DNA of 64,000 bases from Paenibacillus psychroresistens (lineage in GTDB: Bacteria; Bacillota; Bacilli; Paenibacillales; NBRC-103111): NCBI RefSeq assembly GCF_009728935.1, contig NZ_CP034235.1, positions 272,501-336,500 on the forward strand. Direction: 5' to 3'. Positions 1-9,647 of the stretch are shown here, one piece after another. The position numbers and the translations under genes are program-made. The notes beneath the pieces are model-generated. The model was given only the letters and a program-made list of their open reading frames with translations, did no database searches and was not told the DNA's origin. How positions within the stretch are numbered: position 1 is the stretch's first letter; each line of letters begins with the position of its first letter.

Positions 1-2051
<2,051 letters not shown>

Positions 2052-2162
2052 CCAATAAGACTTGTTATGCAGTCATGTGTAAGAAGCAGTGTGTTACCTG
2101 GATGTTTCACAACTCTTCGCTTCGTTTCTAGTTTTCAGGGAATAATCCTTGAATTGCACCGC

Positions 2163-2280
2163 GTTTGGTAATGATGGCGGAGGGGAACCACGCGTTCCCA
2201 TCTCGAACACGACCGTTAAGCCCTCCAGCGCCAAGGGTACTTGAACCGCAGGGTTCTGGGAGAGTAGGACGTTGCCAAGC
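2163..2280 (+). rRNA. rrf: 5S ribosomal RNA
   Basis: The 5S rRNA lies about 110 bases after the 23S gene. The 5' strand TTTGGTAA pairs with the 3' strand TTGCCAAG, and the conserved CGTTCCCATCTCGAACACG block of loops B and C is present. The exact ends are inferred from the closing stem. No tRNA genes sit between 23S and 5S or directly after 5S. Confidence 0.93.
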
Positions 2281-2290
2281 AAAATAAAGA

Positions 2291-2324
2291 AGCCTTTTGG
2301 GTTTATTCCCAGAAGGCTTTTTAT
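2291..2324 (+). terminator. rRNA operon terminator
   Basis: An 11-pair stem (AGCCTTTTGGG with CCCAGAAGGCT, one G-U pair) with a 6-base loop is followed by a T-rich tract. It lies 10 bases after the 5S gene, as expected for an intrinsic terminator. Confidence 0.9.
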
Positions 2325-2375
2325 TTGTCTAGGAAGTTATTATTTTTGACTTCTGTTGATAAAATGTTGATAACC

Positions 2376-2402
2376 TGTGGATAAGTGGGTTGGTTATCCA
2401 CG
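2376..2402. other. Inverted pair of DnaA-box-like sites
   Basis: TGTGGATAA is the reverse complement of the consensus DnaA box TTATCCACA and matches perfectly. Nine bases later comes TTATCCACG, one mismatch from consensus, on the other strand. Together they form an 8-base inverted repeat. They lie just past the rRNA terminator in the origin-proximal part of the chromosome. Function is inferred; there is no AT-rich unwinding element or dnaA/dnaN gene beside them. Confidence 0.5.
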
Positions 2403-2556
2403 GGTTGATTTTAATCAGTACGAGTTTCAACTCATTACTGTGGTTAAATTGATTAAGCTAGTTTGAAAAAACTGAATTTTTTTTGTATTAAATGGAGACC
2501 CCTTATTCAGCGATTATTCTGAAATATCAATTTTAGGATACAATTAACAGGGGCTT

Positions 2557-2933
2557 CTCAGGTTGTTGAGAAAGTCAATATATAGAGATCATGACTCCTA
2601 CCACTTAGATGAATTAAATGGATTTTCTCCCGTAAATAAATGTATTCAGGTAGGTTTTTATGATTTAGATGGATTTCCTCCTGATAATTCAGTGAAAATG
2701 GCCTTAAAACAGCTAAAGGCCCTTTTTTAGATGGATCTTTTCCAGTTATTCACTAAAATTGTCGTAATAATGAATATTAACGGGGGGATTCCAGTTGTAG
2801 CAATAATAATATGCGATTATTGGCAAAATGTCTCTAGAGAATGGATTTTGTGAAAGTAAAAAAGTAGTTTAGGTGCTAGGAGTTAATGTTTTTGAGGTTC
2901 GAGGTGTGGCAAAGACTTTCTCAACAGCCTGAG
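2557..2933. mobile_element. Possible non-coding inverted-repeat element (MITE or decayed IS)
   Basis: The stretch is bounded by CTCAGGTTGTTGAGAAAGTC (2557-2576) and GACTTTCTCAACAGCCTGAG (2914-2933), which are reverse complements except for one base. The 377 bases between have no usable reading frame, so no transposase is encoded. Such ends are typical of IS elements and their MITE derivatives, but no target-site duplication was established and the family is not identified. Confidence 0.5.
2605..2760 (+). repeat. Three degenerate copies of a TTAGATGGATTT-type repeat
   Basis: Related units begin at 2605, 2665 and 2727. Each starts TTAGATG(A/G)A, continues with a T-rich GGATTT-CTCC stretch, and the last two end in (A)GTGAAAAT or CACTAAAAT. 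Spacing is about 60 bases. A GGCCTT/AAGGCC hairpin with a following T-run sits between the second and third. The units lie wholly inside the inverted-repeat element. No function is apparent. Confidence 0.45.
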
Positions 2934-3250
2934 TTTTTCCAGCTAAAAGGTCGTAAAAGTCTTATACGCAGAAATTATCGATACATTTTCCAGTAAAGTA
3001 AATGAACCAAACAAGCATTACCTTTGGTTTTTATTCCGTTGAAAGTTGCTTTCCAGCCACTCAATCACTCGTGAGTGTGTTTTGTTCTGTTTCTGATCCC
3101 CTCGAGCAGAGCAATAACACCAAAAAGCTGGTGTTATTGTGTAAATCGAGCGCTCAATCAGCTCTGTAGCGCCAGAAACGGGTACTATTTTAAGGATAAT
3201 TTATTCATCCAGCTTCAAAATGTAGGCTCTAAATCACCTTGTTTTTAGCA
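2934..3250. other. Intergenic stretch without a recognisable gene, containing one strong hairpin
   Basis: No supported coding frame lies here. The only structure seen is a perfect 10-pair hairpin at 3112-3139 (CAATAACACC, 8-base loop, GGTGTTATTG). It lacks a T-run on either strand, so it does not look like a simple terminator for the reverse-strand gene beyond it. Confidence 0.5.
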
Positions 3251-3778
3251 TCACGTTGTGTAATAAGATACATCTTTCTCATTAAATTTTACAAGCCCGG
3301 AAGGCTTTAATTTTTTAAATCTCCAAAGGGTGACTAAACGCGGAAGCAACAAGCCTAGATGGACAAACATAAAACTGTTGAAATATGCAGGAGGAATCCA
3401 AATATAAAGGATACCAATGATTGCGGAGCCGACCAATAACAAATGGGCATGGACTCTGTAAAGGCTCTTTAAAGCAACAAAACCCGTAGGCATATAACCA
3501 ACAAAAGGTAACCCCTTTCTGATCCCCCAGTGCCTGCGTGAAGAATCATTAGTGGTTTGCAGAACAATAGAAATTAGAATAAATTGGAGTAAAGCGATAG
3601 CGGGAATACTGATTAAATATGCAATTAAACCGTCTAAACGAAAATAAATCACATCACAAGCTAGCAGGAAAATGTTAAAATATAGACAAAATATAATAAA
3701 CGAACGGGTCATGGATATCTTTTTTATAAGCGTGTAGTTGTAGAAAGTGGAGTTTTCGGCGATTTTCTGATCTTTCAA
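3251..3778 (-). CDS. Hypothetical multi-pass membrane protein
   Basis: The 175-residue product is not recognised. Hydrophobic stretches near residues 25-45, 50-73, 113-135 and 140-158 suggest four or five membrane segments, with basic residues concentrated in the loops. The TTG start is chosen because GGAGGG lies six bases upstream on the reverse strand. An internal ATG at about residue 23 is possible but has no comparable ribosome-binding site. The gene is AT-rich and sits alone between the rRNA operon and gin, where B. subtilis has no such gene, so it may be an acquired or lineage-specific gene. No enzymatic motif is visible. Confidence 0.6.
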   Translation of the reverse strand: MKDQKIAENSTFYNYTLIKKISMTRSFIIFCLYFNIFLLACDVIYFRLDGLIAYLISIPAIALLQFILISIVLQTTNDSSRRHWGIRKGLPFVGYMPTGFVALKSLYRVHAHLLLVGSAIIGILYIWIPPAYFNSFMFVHLGLLLPRLVTLWRFKKLKPSGLVKFNEKDVSYYTT

Positions 3779-3901
3779 TTATATCCCTCCTGATTCATAG
3801 TATATATCGGTAAATACATCGGTTTATTAAAGTTAAACCCTAAATATAATCCAAGCCTATGATTTTGTAGTACATACACCTAATTGATAATTGCTTCATA
3901 T

Positions 3902-3932
3902 GATTATAGAAAGAACAGGAATGGGTATACTG
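3902..3932 (+). promoter_or_regulatory. Candidate sigma-F-type promoter of gin
   Basis: GATTA, 16 bases, then GGGTATACTG. This fits the sigma-F consensus GYWTA-N16-GGNRANAHTR with one mismatch in each half. It ends 34 bases before the gin start. B. subtilis csfB is forespore (sigma-F) transcribed, which supports the assignment. Confidence 0.45.
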
Positions 3933-3966
3933 AAAAATAAAAGAGTAGAATAAGGAGGCCTGACAG

Positions 3967-4152
3967 ATGGAAGAATATATAGAAACGTCCTGCATTATAT
4001 GCGGACAAATGAAACCCAATGGAATTCGAATCCTATCGGAGTTTATATGTGAAGGCTGTGAAGCGGAGATGGTTCAGACGGATGTACAGGATGTTAAATA
4101 CCCTTATTTTATTCATCAAATGAAGCAAATCCTCTATCGAAAGAATGCCTAA
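3967..4152 (+). CDS. csfB: Anti-sigma-G factor Gin (CsfB)
   Basis: Gin is a small forespore protein that binds sigma-G and delays its activity until engulfment is complete. The 61-residue product has the family's zinc-binding pairs: CIICG near residues 9-13 and ICEGCE near residues 27-32. An AAGGAGG site lies eight bases before the ATG. The gene follows the rrn operon as in B. subtilis, but xpaC and yaaN, which separate csfB from the decarboxylase gene there, are absent. It appears monocistronic: a sigma-F-like promoter precedes it and a terminator follows it. Confidence 0.88.
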   Translation: MEEYIETSCIICGQMKPNGIRILSEFICEGCEAEMVQTDVQDVKYPYFIHQMKQILYRKNA

Positions 4153-4220
4153 ACGCGGCTTCAGCTATCAATTGGGAAAAGAAAAACTTTATATCCAATC
4201 GTTTTTTTCATATAGTAAAT

Positions 4221-4249
4221 AGGGTAAGGTTAGTGCTTATCCTTTTTTT
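4221..4249 (+). terminator. Intrinsic terminator between gin and yaaO
   Basis: AGGGTAAG pairs with CTTATCCT (one G-U pair) around a 7-base loop and is followed by seven T. It separates the forespore gene gin from the decarboxylase and tmk genes. Confidence 0.75.
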
Positions 4250-4266
4250 GCTATGGAGGTTATGGA

Positions 4267-5757
4267 ATGTTAAGAGGGAAATTAAATCAAAATAAAGCAC
4301 CTTTATATGAAAAAATGCACGCACACCGTTTTCAAAGACGAGCTAGCTTTCATGTACCTGGCCATAAGAATGGGAATGGGCTTGATCCTGAGGGAATCGA
4401 TAGCTTTTCCGCCATTATGAGTATTGATTACACAGAGCTGCCTTCATTAGATGATTTACATCATCCGACAGGCGTTATCCTTGAAGCAGAGCAACTGGCA
4501 GCGGATTGTTTTGGGGCGGAAAAGAGCTTTTTTCTGGTTAACGGCAGTACGGTAGGTAATCTGGCAATGATCTTAGCGGCCTGTGCAAGAGATGAGATTC
4601 TAATTGTGCAACGCAATGTTCATAAATCGATTATTCATGGATTAATGTTAGCAGGGGCAAAAGCAGTATTCCTACCTCCACGTTGGGATACTGCAAGCCA
4701 GTTAGCTACCGGAGTTAATCTTGAAGATATATTAACGGCTATGAATCAATACCCCAATGCAAAGGGAGTACTGCTTAGCAATCCCAATTATTATGGAATG
4801 GGTATTCATCTATCGGAGATAGCAGATACTGTGCATTCCCGAGGTATACCTCTATTGGTGGATGAAGCACATGGTGCGCATTTTGGTTTTCACCCACTAT
4901 TGCCTCAATCGGCTTTAGCAAGTGGTGCAGATATTGTGGTCCAATCCACACATAAGATGTTAACTGCCATGACGATGGGGGCAATGCTGCATATACAGGG
5001 GAATCGAGTGGATAGTGAATTGATTCAACAAAGGTTAGGCATGCTGCAAAGCTCAAGCCCATCCTATCCCATTATGGCGTCCTTGGATTTGTGCCGTAGA
5101 TGGATATATCAGCAGGGCGAGCATAAGTTAGCACAAAGCTTACAAATTGTTAAGCATTTACGTGAGCAGATCCAGAGCAAGCTTCCAGCTATAGCCATAC
5201 TGGAGAGGGCAGCCAATAACCTAGCTTATGAAACCTTGGACCCTTTTAAATTAACAATAAGTGATCGAACTGGGACATGGAGCGGATATCAGCTAAGAGA
5301 TAAGCTTGAGCAAGAGGGCTGTGATGCGGAAATGGCAGATGCCAGACATGTGCTGCTTCATTTCAGCTTAGCTTCGGATGAAAGGGATGCAGAGCGTCTA
5401 TTTAAGGCATTATCGGATATTTTCTCTGTATTAAACATCAAAAAGCAGGATTTTTCACTAGAAATCGCGAATAACAATAATGTACAGCTTTTTACTCAAA
5501 TTTCAGCACCTATCCCTATGAATCTCCAACAGCAAAAGAACTCTTTAAAGGTGAAAGCGGTTCCTCTTGAAATGGCAATCGGATCTATATCGGCAGAGAT
5601 GGTTATTCCATATCCTCCTGGGATTCCTTTGTTATATGTAGGGGAAGAGGTTACAGAGAATGCCGTTTCACAGATTAAATGGATTGCGAAACAAGGAGCT
5701 GCTTTTCAGGGGAGTAAAGAACCACAATTAGACCATATTACTGTTTTTATAGAATAG
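4267..5757 (+). CDS. yaaO: PLP-dependent Orn/Lys/Arg decarboxylase family protein (YaaO)
   Basis: This 496-residue protein belongs to the fold-type I basic amino acid decarboxylases (group III). Residues that bind PLP are visible: DEAHGAHFG from about residue 199 and the Schiff-base lysine in STHKML at about residue 230. A C-terminal domain from about residue 390 follows, ending in the PYPPGIPLL motif of this family. GGAGG lies seven bases before the ATG. The position directly before tmk is the same as yaaO in B. subtilis. Whether the substrate is lysine, arginine or ornithine cannot be read from the sequence. Confidence 0.88.
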   Translation: MLRGKLNQNKAPLYEKMHAHRFQRRASFHVPGHKNGNGLDPEGIDSFSAIMSIDYTELPSLDDLHHPTGVILEAEQLAADCFGAEKSFFLVNGSTVGNLAMILAACARDEILIVQRNVHKSIIHGLMLAGAKAVFLPPRWDTASQLATGVNLEDILTAMNQYPNAKGVLLSNPNYYGMGIHLSEIADTVHSRGIPLLVDEAHGAHFGFHPLLPQSALASGADIVVQSTHKMLTAMTMGAMLHIQGNRVDSELIQQRLGMLQSSSPSYPIMASLDLCRRWIYQQGEHKLAQSLQIVKHLREQIQSKLPAIAILERAANNLAYETLDPFKLTISDRTGTWSGYQLRDKLEQEGCDAEMADARHVLLHFSLASDERDAERLFKALSDIFSVLNIKKQDFSLEIANNNNVQLFTQISAPIPMNLQQQKNSLKVKAVPLEMAIGSISAEMVIPYPPGIPLLYVGEEVTENAVSQIKWIAKQGAAFQGSKEPQLDHITVFIE

Positions 5758-5776
5758 GCTTGTAATGGAGGAACCA

Positions 5777-6430
5777 GTGAAAGGATTATTTATCACCTTT
5801 GAAGGACCAGATGGATCAGGAAAAACCACACAGTTAAAGAAATTAGCAAATATGTTGCAGCAAGCTGGCTTTTCAGTGATTGTAACTCGTGAGCCTGGAG
5901 GGACCTCGATCAGTGATCAGATACGCAAGATCGTGCTGTCACCTGACAATAGTGCTATGATAGGGCAAAGCGAGGTTTTATTGTATGCAGCTTCTAGAGC
6001 ACAGCATGTACATGAGAAGATAATTCCCGCTTTAATTGCAGGGCATATCGTTTTGTGTGATCGGTTTGTTGACGCCAGTGTAGCTTATCAAGCTTTTGGT
6101 TCGGGTATGGAGGAAGCCGAGGTTAGAGCAATCAATCAATTTGCAACCTCAGGATTAAAACCGCATCGAACCTACATGGTTGAGGTGCCTGTGGAAGTAA
6201 GTCAACAAAGATTGCTGCAGCGTGCCCATAGCGAATTTCATCTAGTTTTGGATCGGATCGAGCAAAAGGACAGCGATTATCATAATCGAGTGCGTGAAGC
6301 GTTTCTTGAAATTGCTGAGAAGGAACCAAACCGTGTCTGTCTTATAAATGGAGATCGTGATAAAGAAGTCATCTTTGCTGACATCGAAAACGACTTTCAA
6401 CAATCTTTCGCAAATTTTCTTAAAAAATAA
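5777..6430 (+). CDS. tmk: Thymidylate kinase
   Basis: The enzyme phosphorylates dTMP to dTDP in dTTP synthesis. The P-loop GPDGSGKTT is at residues 10-18, with the DRF motif near residue 95. The GTG at 5777 is preferred over the ATG twelve bases upstream, because that ATG overlaps the GGAGG that would serve the GTG at five-base spacing. This gives 217 residues, close to the usual length. It heads the conserved group tmk-darA-yaaR-holB-ricT-yabA. Confidence 0.95.
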   Translation: MKGLFITFEGPDGSGKTTQLKKLANMLQQAGFSVIVTREPGGTSISDQIRKIVLSPDNSAMIGQSEVLLYAASRAQHVHEKIIPALIAGHIVLCDRFVDASVAYQAFGSGMEEAEVRAINQFATSGLKPHRTYMVEVPVEVSQQRLLQRAHSEFHLVLDRIEQKDSDYHNRVREAFLEIAEKEPNRVCLINGDRDKEVIFADIENDFQQSFANFLKK

Positions 6431-6440
6431 GGTATACTAA

Positions 6441-6785
<345 letters not shown>

Positions 6786-6800
6786 ACGGGGTGTATTCAA

Positions 6801-7247
6801 GTGAAAATCAACCCAGGGTGGCGTCCGCTTAATAAAGAGGTCAAGCTGCCTGATAATATAGCTGCTAATCAAGTACAACAGAAAACATTTTCTGAAATGA
6901 TGCAGCAAAACGACGGGAAAACAGCTGTAACTGAGCTTAACCGGATGTTAGAGCAAATCCAAATGCAAGGCGAACGTCTAAGTAAATCGATGACGGTTCG
7001 TGAGCTGCGTCAATATAAGCTTCTGATTAAAAAGTTCTTGGAAGAAACAGCTCGACGAGGTGTCCAGTTACGGGATACAAGGGGCTGGGACCGCCGTGGA
7101 CGAAGTAAGCGCTATAAGCTGTTAGAAGAAATTGATGAGAATTTATTAGCTATGGCAGACGATCTGCTAGAGCATGAGCAAGGCCGCATTGAGATTCTAC
7201 AAAAAATCGGCGAAATACGCGGCATGCTGATTAACTTATTTTTTTAA
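6801..7247 (+). CDS. yaaR: YaaR family protein (DUF327)
   Basis: This 148-residue, charged and probably helical protein of unknown function sits between darA and holB, as in most Bacilli. The start is GTG with ACGGGGTG upstream. The middle section SMTVRELRQYKLLIKKFLEE and the segment RRGVQLRDTRGWDRRG are the conserved core. No catalytic motif or membrane segment is visible, and no function is proposed. Confidence 0.88.
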   Translation: MKINPGWRPLNKEVKLPDNIAANQVQQKTFSEMMQQNDGKTAVTELNRMLEQIQMQGERLSKSMTVRELRQYKLLIKKFLEETARRGVQLRDTRGWDRRGRSKRYKLLEEIDENLLAMADDLLEHEQGRIEILQKIGEIRGMLINLFF

Positions 7248-7389
7248 AATATGAGAAAGTATAAGTTTCACATTATACAGACTTAAATTTCCGGACAAAC
7301 GCACGTTTTCTTGTAATGCTAACGAGGAATTGTTACTTGTTAGTATTGTAAGACGGTATAGTCGTTATCCTTAAAGAGGCGAACGGGGT
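7248..7389 (+). other. yaaR-holB spacer with a motif repeated elsewhere in the window
   Basis: This spacer is longer than the others in the cluster. It holds TTCCGGACAAACGCAC at 7289-7304, which recurs exactly at 21173-21188. GTATAAGTTTCA at 7259-7270 recurs as its reverse complement at 11268-11279. A weak TAAGTTT/AGACTTA stem precedes the 16-mer. No coding frame is supported. Confidence 0.5.
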
Positions 7390-8370
7390 ATGTCATTTGC
7401 TACAATAGTAGGTCAAGATCGCGTAAAACGTTTATTGCAGAATGGTTTAAAGCATGAGACGCTGTCGCATGCATATATTTTTAGTGGACCTAGTGGCTCT
7501 GGGCGCAGACAGATGGCGCTCACACTAGCACAAGCAGTTTATTGTTTGGAAATGAAAGATGATGCTTGCGGTACATGCTTGAATTGCCGCAAAGTAGCTC
7601 ATCAGAACCATCCAGACTTACATTGGATTGAACCAGATGGGGCTAGCTTGAAGATCGAACAAATTCGTGAGCTGCAGAAGCAATTTGCTTATCGTTCGAC
7701 CACCTCGCAGACTAAAGTATACGTACTTCAGAATGCGGACCGAATGACTACTCAAGCGGCTAACAGCTTGCTTAAATTTCTAGAGGAACCAACATCCGAC
7801 GTTTTGGCGATTCTAATTGCTGAGAATGGACATGCTCTTCTGCCTACCATTCAATCACGTGCCCAATGGGTTCCTTTTACCCCACTAGGGGTTCAAGAGC
7901 TATCTCAAAAGCTAATTGCAGAGGGGCTTTCTGCGACTTTAGTATTACCTGCGGTTCATATTGTTGCAGGCTTAGATGCTGCTAGAGAGCTTATTCAGGG
8001 GAATTGGTTTGCCGAAGCACGAAATGTAATGATACAATTGGTTATGGAGGCGTTGACCAGTTATCCGGCAGCACTGCTATCCATCCAACAAAAGGTAATA
8101 AAAGCTGAATGGGTCGAGCATTTACCAATATTTCTTGATTTGTCGATTCTTTGGTTTAAAGATATGGTACATTTTATCTGCGGACGAGAAGATAGTATGA
8201 TCTATTTAGATCGAATAGACTGGATAAGACAGCATGCATTTTCTCGCGAAATTCAATATTGGGTTGCCTGTATGGAACATACCATAGAATTGCAAAAGAG
8301 ACTCCGATTTAATGCTAACGCACAGTTAGCTATGGAGAAGTGGATCATTGACATACAAAGGGGGGATTAA
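7390..8370 (+). CDS. holB: DNA polymerase III delta' subunit
   Basis: Delta' is part of the clamp-loader complex that places the sliding clamp on DNA. The 326-residue product has the AAA+ fold with a degenerate P-loop GPSGSGR at residues 33-39, as usual for delta', and a zinc module formed by C52, C60, C63 and C66. The LKFLEEP segment of clamp-loader subunits follows near residue 130. The start ATG has GAGG and GGGG upstream. It is three bases from ricT, suggesting co-transcription. Confidence 0.93.
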   Translation: MSFATIVGQDRVKRLLQNGLKHETLSHAYIFSGPSGSGRRQMALTLAQAVYCLEMKDDACGTCLNCRKVAHQNHPDLHWIEPDGASLKIEQIRELQKQFAYRSTTSQTKVYVLQNADRMTTQAANSLLKFLEEPTSDVLAILIAENGHALLPTIQSRAQWVPFTPLGVQELSQKLIAEGLSATLVLPAVHIVAGLDAARELIQGNWFAEARNVMIQLVMEALTSYPAALLSIQQKVIKAEWVEHLPIFLDLSILWFKDMVHFICGREDSMIYLDRIDWIRQHAFSREIQYWVACMEHTIELQKRLRFNANAQLAMEKWIIDIQRGD

Positions 8371-8372
8371 CC

Positions 8373-9179
8373 ATGTATTCAGTCGTAGGTGTACGATTTA
8401 AGAAAGCAGGCAAAATATTTTATTTTGATCCTATAGATTTACCTGTGGAAAAAGACAGTAGTGTCATCGTGGATACAGCACGAGGCTTAGAATATGGTAA
8501 TGTGGTAATAGGTAAAAGAGAAGTTGCTGAGAACGATGTGGTATTGCCATTAAAAAAAGTAATTCGAATTGCAGATGAAGCAGATGCTAAATTAGTGGAA
8601 GGCAACAAAACAGCGGCTAGAGACGCGTTTACAGCCTGCCAAGACAAAATAAAAGAGCATGGACTAAAAATGAAATTAGTTGATGTTGAATATACATTTG
8701 ACCGTAACAAAATTATATTTTACTTTACAGCTGAGGGTAGAGTTGATTTTCGTGAATTGGTCAAGGATCTAGCCAGTATTTTTCGTACGCGCATTGAGCT
8801 TAGACAGATTGGCGTGCGTGATGAAGCAAAGCTGCTTGGTGGAATTGGCCCATGTGGCAGATTGCTATGCTGCTCGACTTTCTTAGGTGATTTTGAGCCG
8901 GTTTCCATTAAGATGGCTAAGGATCAAAACCTTTCTTTAAACCCCACTAAAATATCAGGTTTATGTGGTCGATTGATGTGCTGCTTGAAATACGAGCATG
9001 ACAATTATGAGAGCGCTAAAGAAGACCTTCCTCGTATCGGTAAATTGGTTATGACCTCTTTGGGTCACGGCAAGGTAGTTGGTTTAAATGCATCAGAACG
9101 TGTCGTTAAGGTACAAATATTCGATCTAGGTAAAGTGCTTGAGCTGCCTTCGGACGATGTAGTAGTAGATCAGGAGTAG
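8373..9179 (+). CDS. ricT: RicT (YaaT), PSP1-domain regulator
   Basis: RicT forms a complex with RicA and RicF (YmcA, YlbF) that carries Fe-S clusters and affects RNase Y-dependent RNA maturation, sporulation, competence and biofilm formation in B. subtilis. The 268-residue product shows the PSP1 signature, with cysteine clusters CGRLLCCSTF and CGRLMCCLKYE near residues 162-210. AAGGGGGG lies before the ATG. Its partners RicA and RicF are not in this window. Confidence 0.93.
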   Translation: MYSVVGVRFKKAGKIFYFDPIDLPVEKDSSVIVDTARGLEYGNVVIGKREVAENDVVLPLKKVIRIADEADAKLVEGNKTAARDAFTACQDKIKEHGLKMKLVDVEYTFDRNKIIFYFTAEGRVDFRELVKDLASIFRTRIELRQIGVRDEAKLLGGIGPCGRLLCCSTFLGDFEPVSIKMAKDQNLSLNPTKISGLCGRLMCCLKYEHDNYESAKEDLPRIGKLVMTSLGHGKVVGLNASERVVKVQIFDLGKVLELPSDDVVVDQE

Positions 9180-9202
9180 GGGACATAGGCTGGGGTGGGA
9201 TT

Positions 9203-9538
9203 GTGGATAAACAAGATATATTTGGACAAGTAGAAAATATGGAGGAAGAGCTTGGCATTGCCTTTGCTAATTTTACTACCTTCAAGAAAACAGTTGTTAA
9301 GCTGATGGAAGAAAATCAACGATTAAGCATTGAGAATCAACAGCTGCGTAAGCTGCTGAAGCGAGAGGCAGATCCTGCTTTGCCCGCCCAAGGGGATAAA
9401 GAAAATCCAATGATTGGTGAAGGCTATGATAATTTAGCTAGACTCTATTATGAAGGCTTCCACATTTGCAACGTATATTATGGTCATCTTCGTACTGAGG
9501 GAGATTGTATGTTCTGTATATCTTTTTTAAATAAATAG
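9203..9538 (+). CDS. yabA: Replication initiation control protein YabA
   Basis: YabA bridges DnaA and the clamp DnaN and prevents over-initiation. The 111-residue protein has an N-terminal leucine-rich helical part (about residues 1-55) for tetramerisation and a C-terminal zinc domain with FHICN and GDCMFC. The start is GTG with GGGGTGGG upstream. It closes the tmk-yabA group and is followed by a strong terminator. Confidence 0.93.
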   Translation: MDKQDIFGQVENMEEELGIAFANFTTFKKTVVKLMEENQRLSIENQQLRKLLKREADPALPAQGDKENPMIGEGYDNLARLYYEGFHICNVYYGHLRTEGDCMFCISFLNK

Positions 9539-9543
9539 GCGAT

Positions 9544-9611
9544 ACCGTAGAGATATACGGAGAACGGGCAACAATCCCGTTAACCGTATAGTAGGCTCTA
9601 CGGTTTTTTTT
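9544..9611 (+). terminator. Nested three-stem terminator after yabA
   Basis: Three helices stack with small internal loops: ACCGTAGAG with CTCTACGGT, ATACGG with CCGTAT, and AACGGG with CCCGTT around a 7-base loop. Eight T follow the outer stem. It ends the tmk-yabA transcript and is more elaborate than the other terminators here. Confidence 0.85.
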
Positions 9612-9647
9612 GAAAATATGAGGCAGTATAAGGTGAGGCTTAGAAAG

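Noticed and set aside
2605..2760. CRISPR-like spacing of repeats
   Set aside because: Only three poorly matched units, no constant repeat length and no cas genes anywhere in the window.
4775..5062. Reverse-strand frame inside the decarboxylase gene
   Set aside because: Fully antisense to a well-conserved enzyme segment, with no ribosome-binding site of its own noted.
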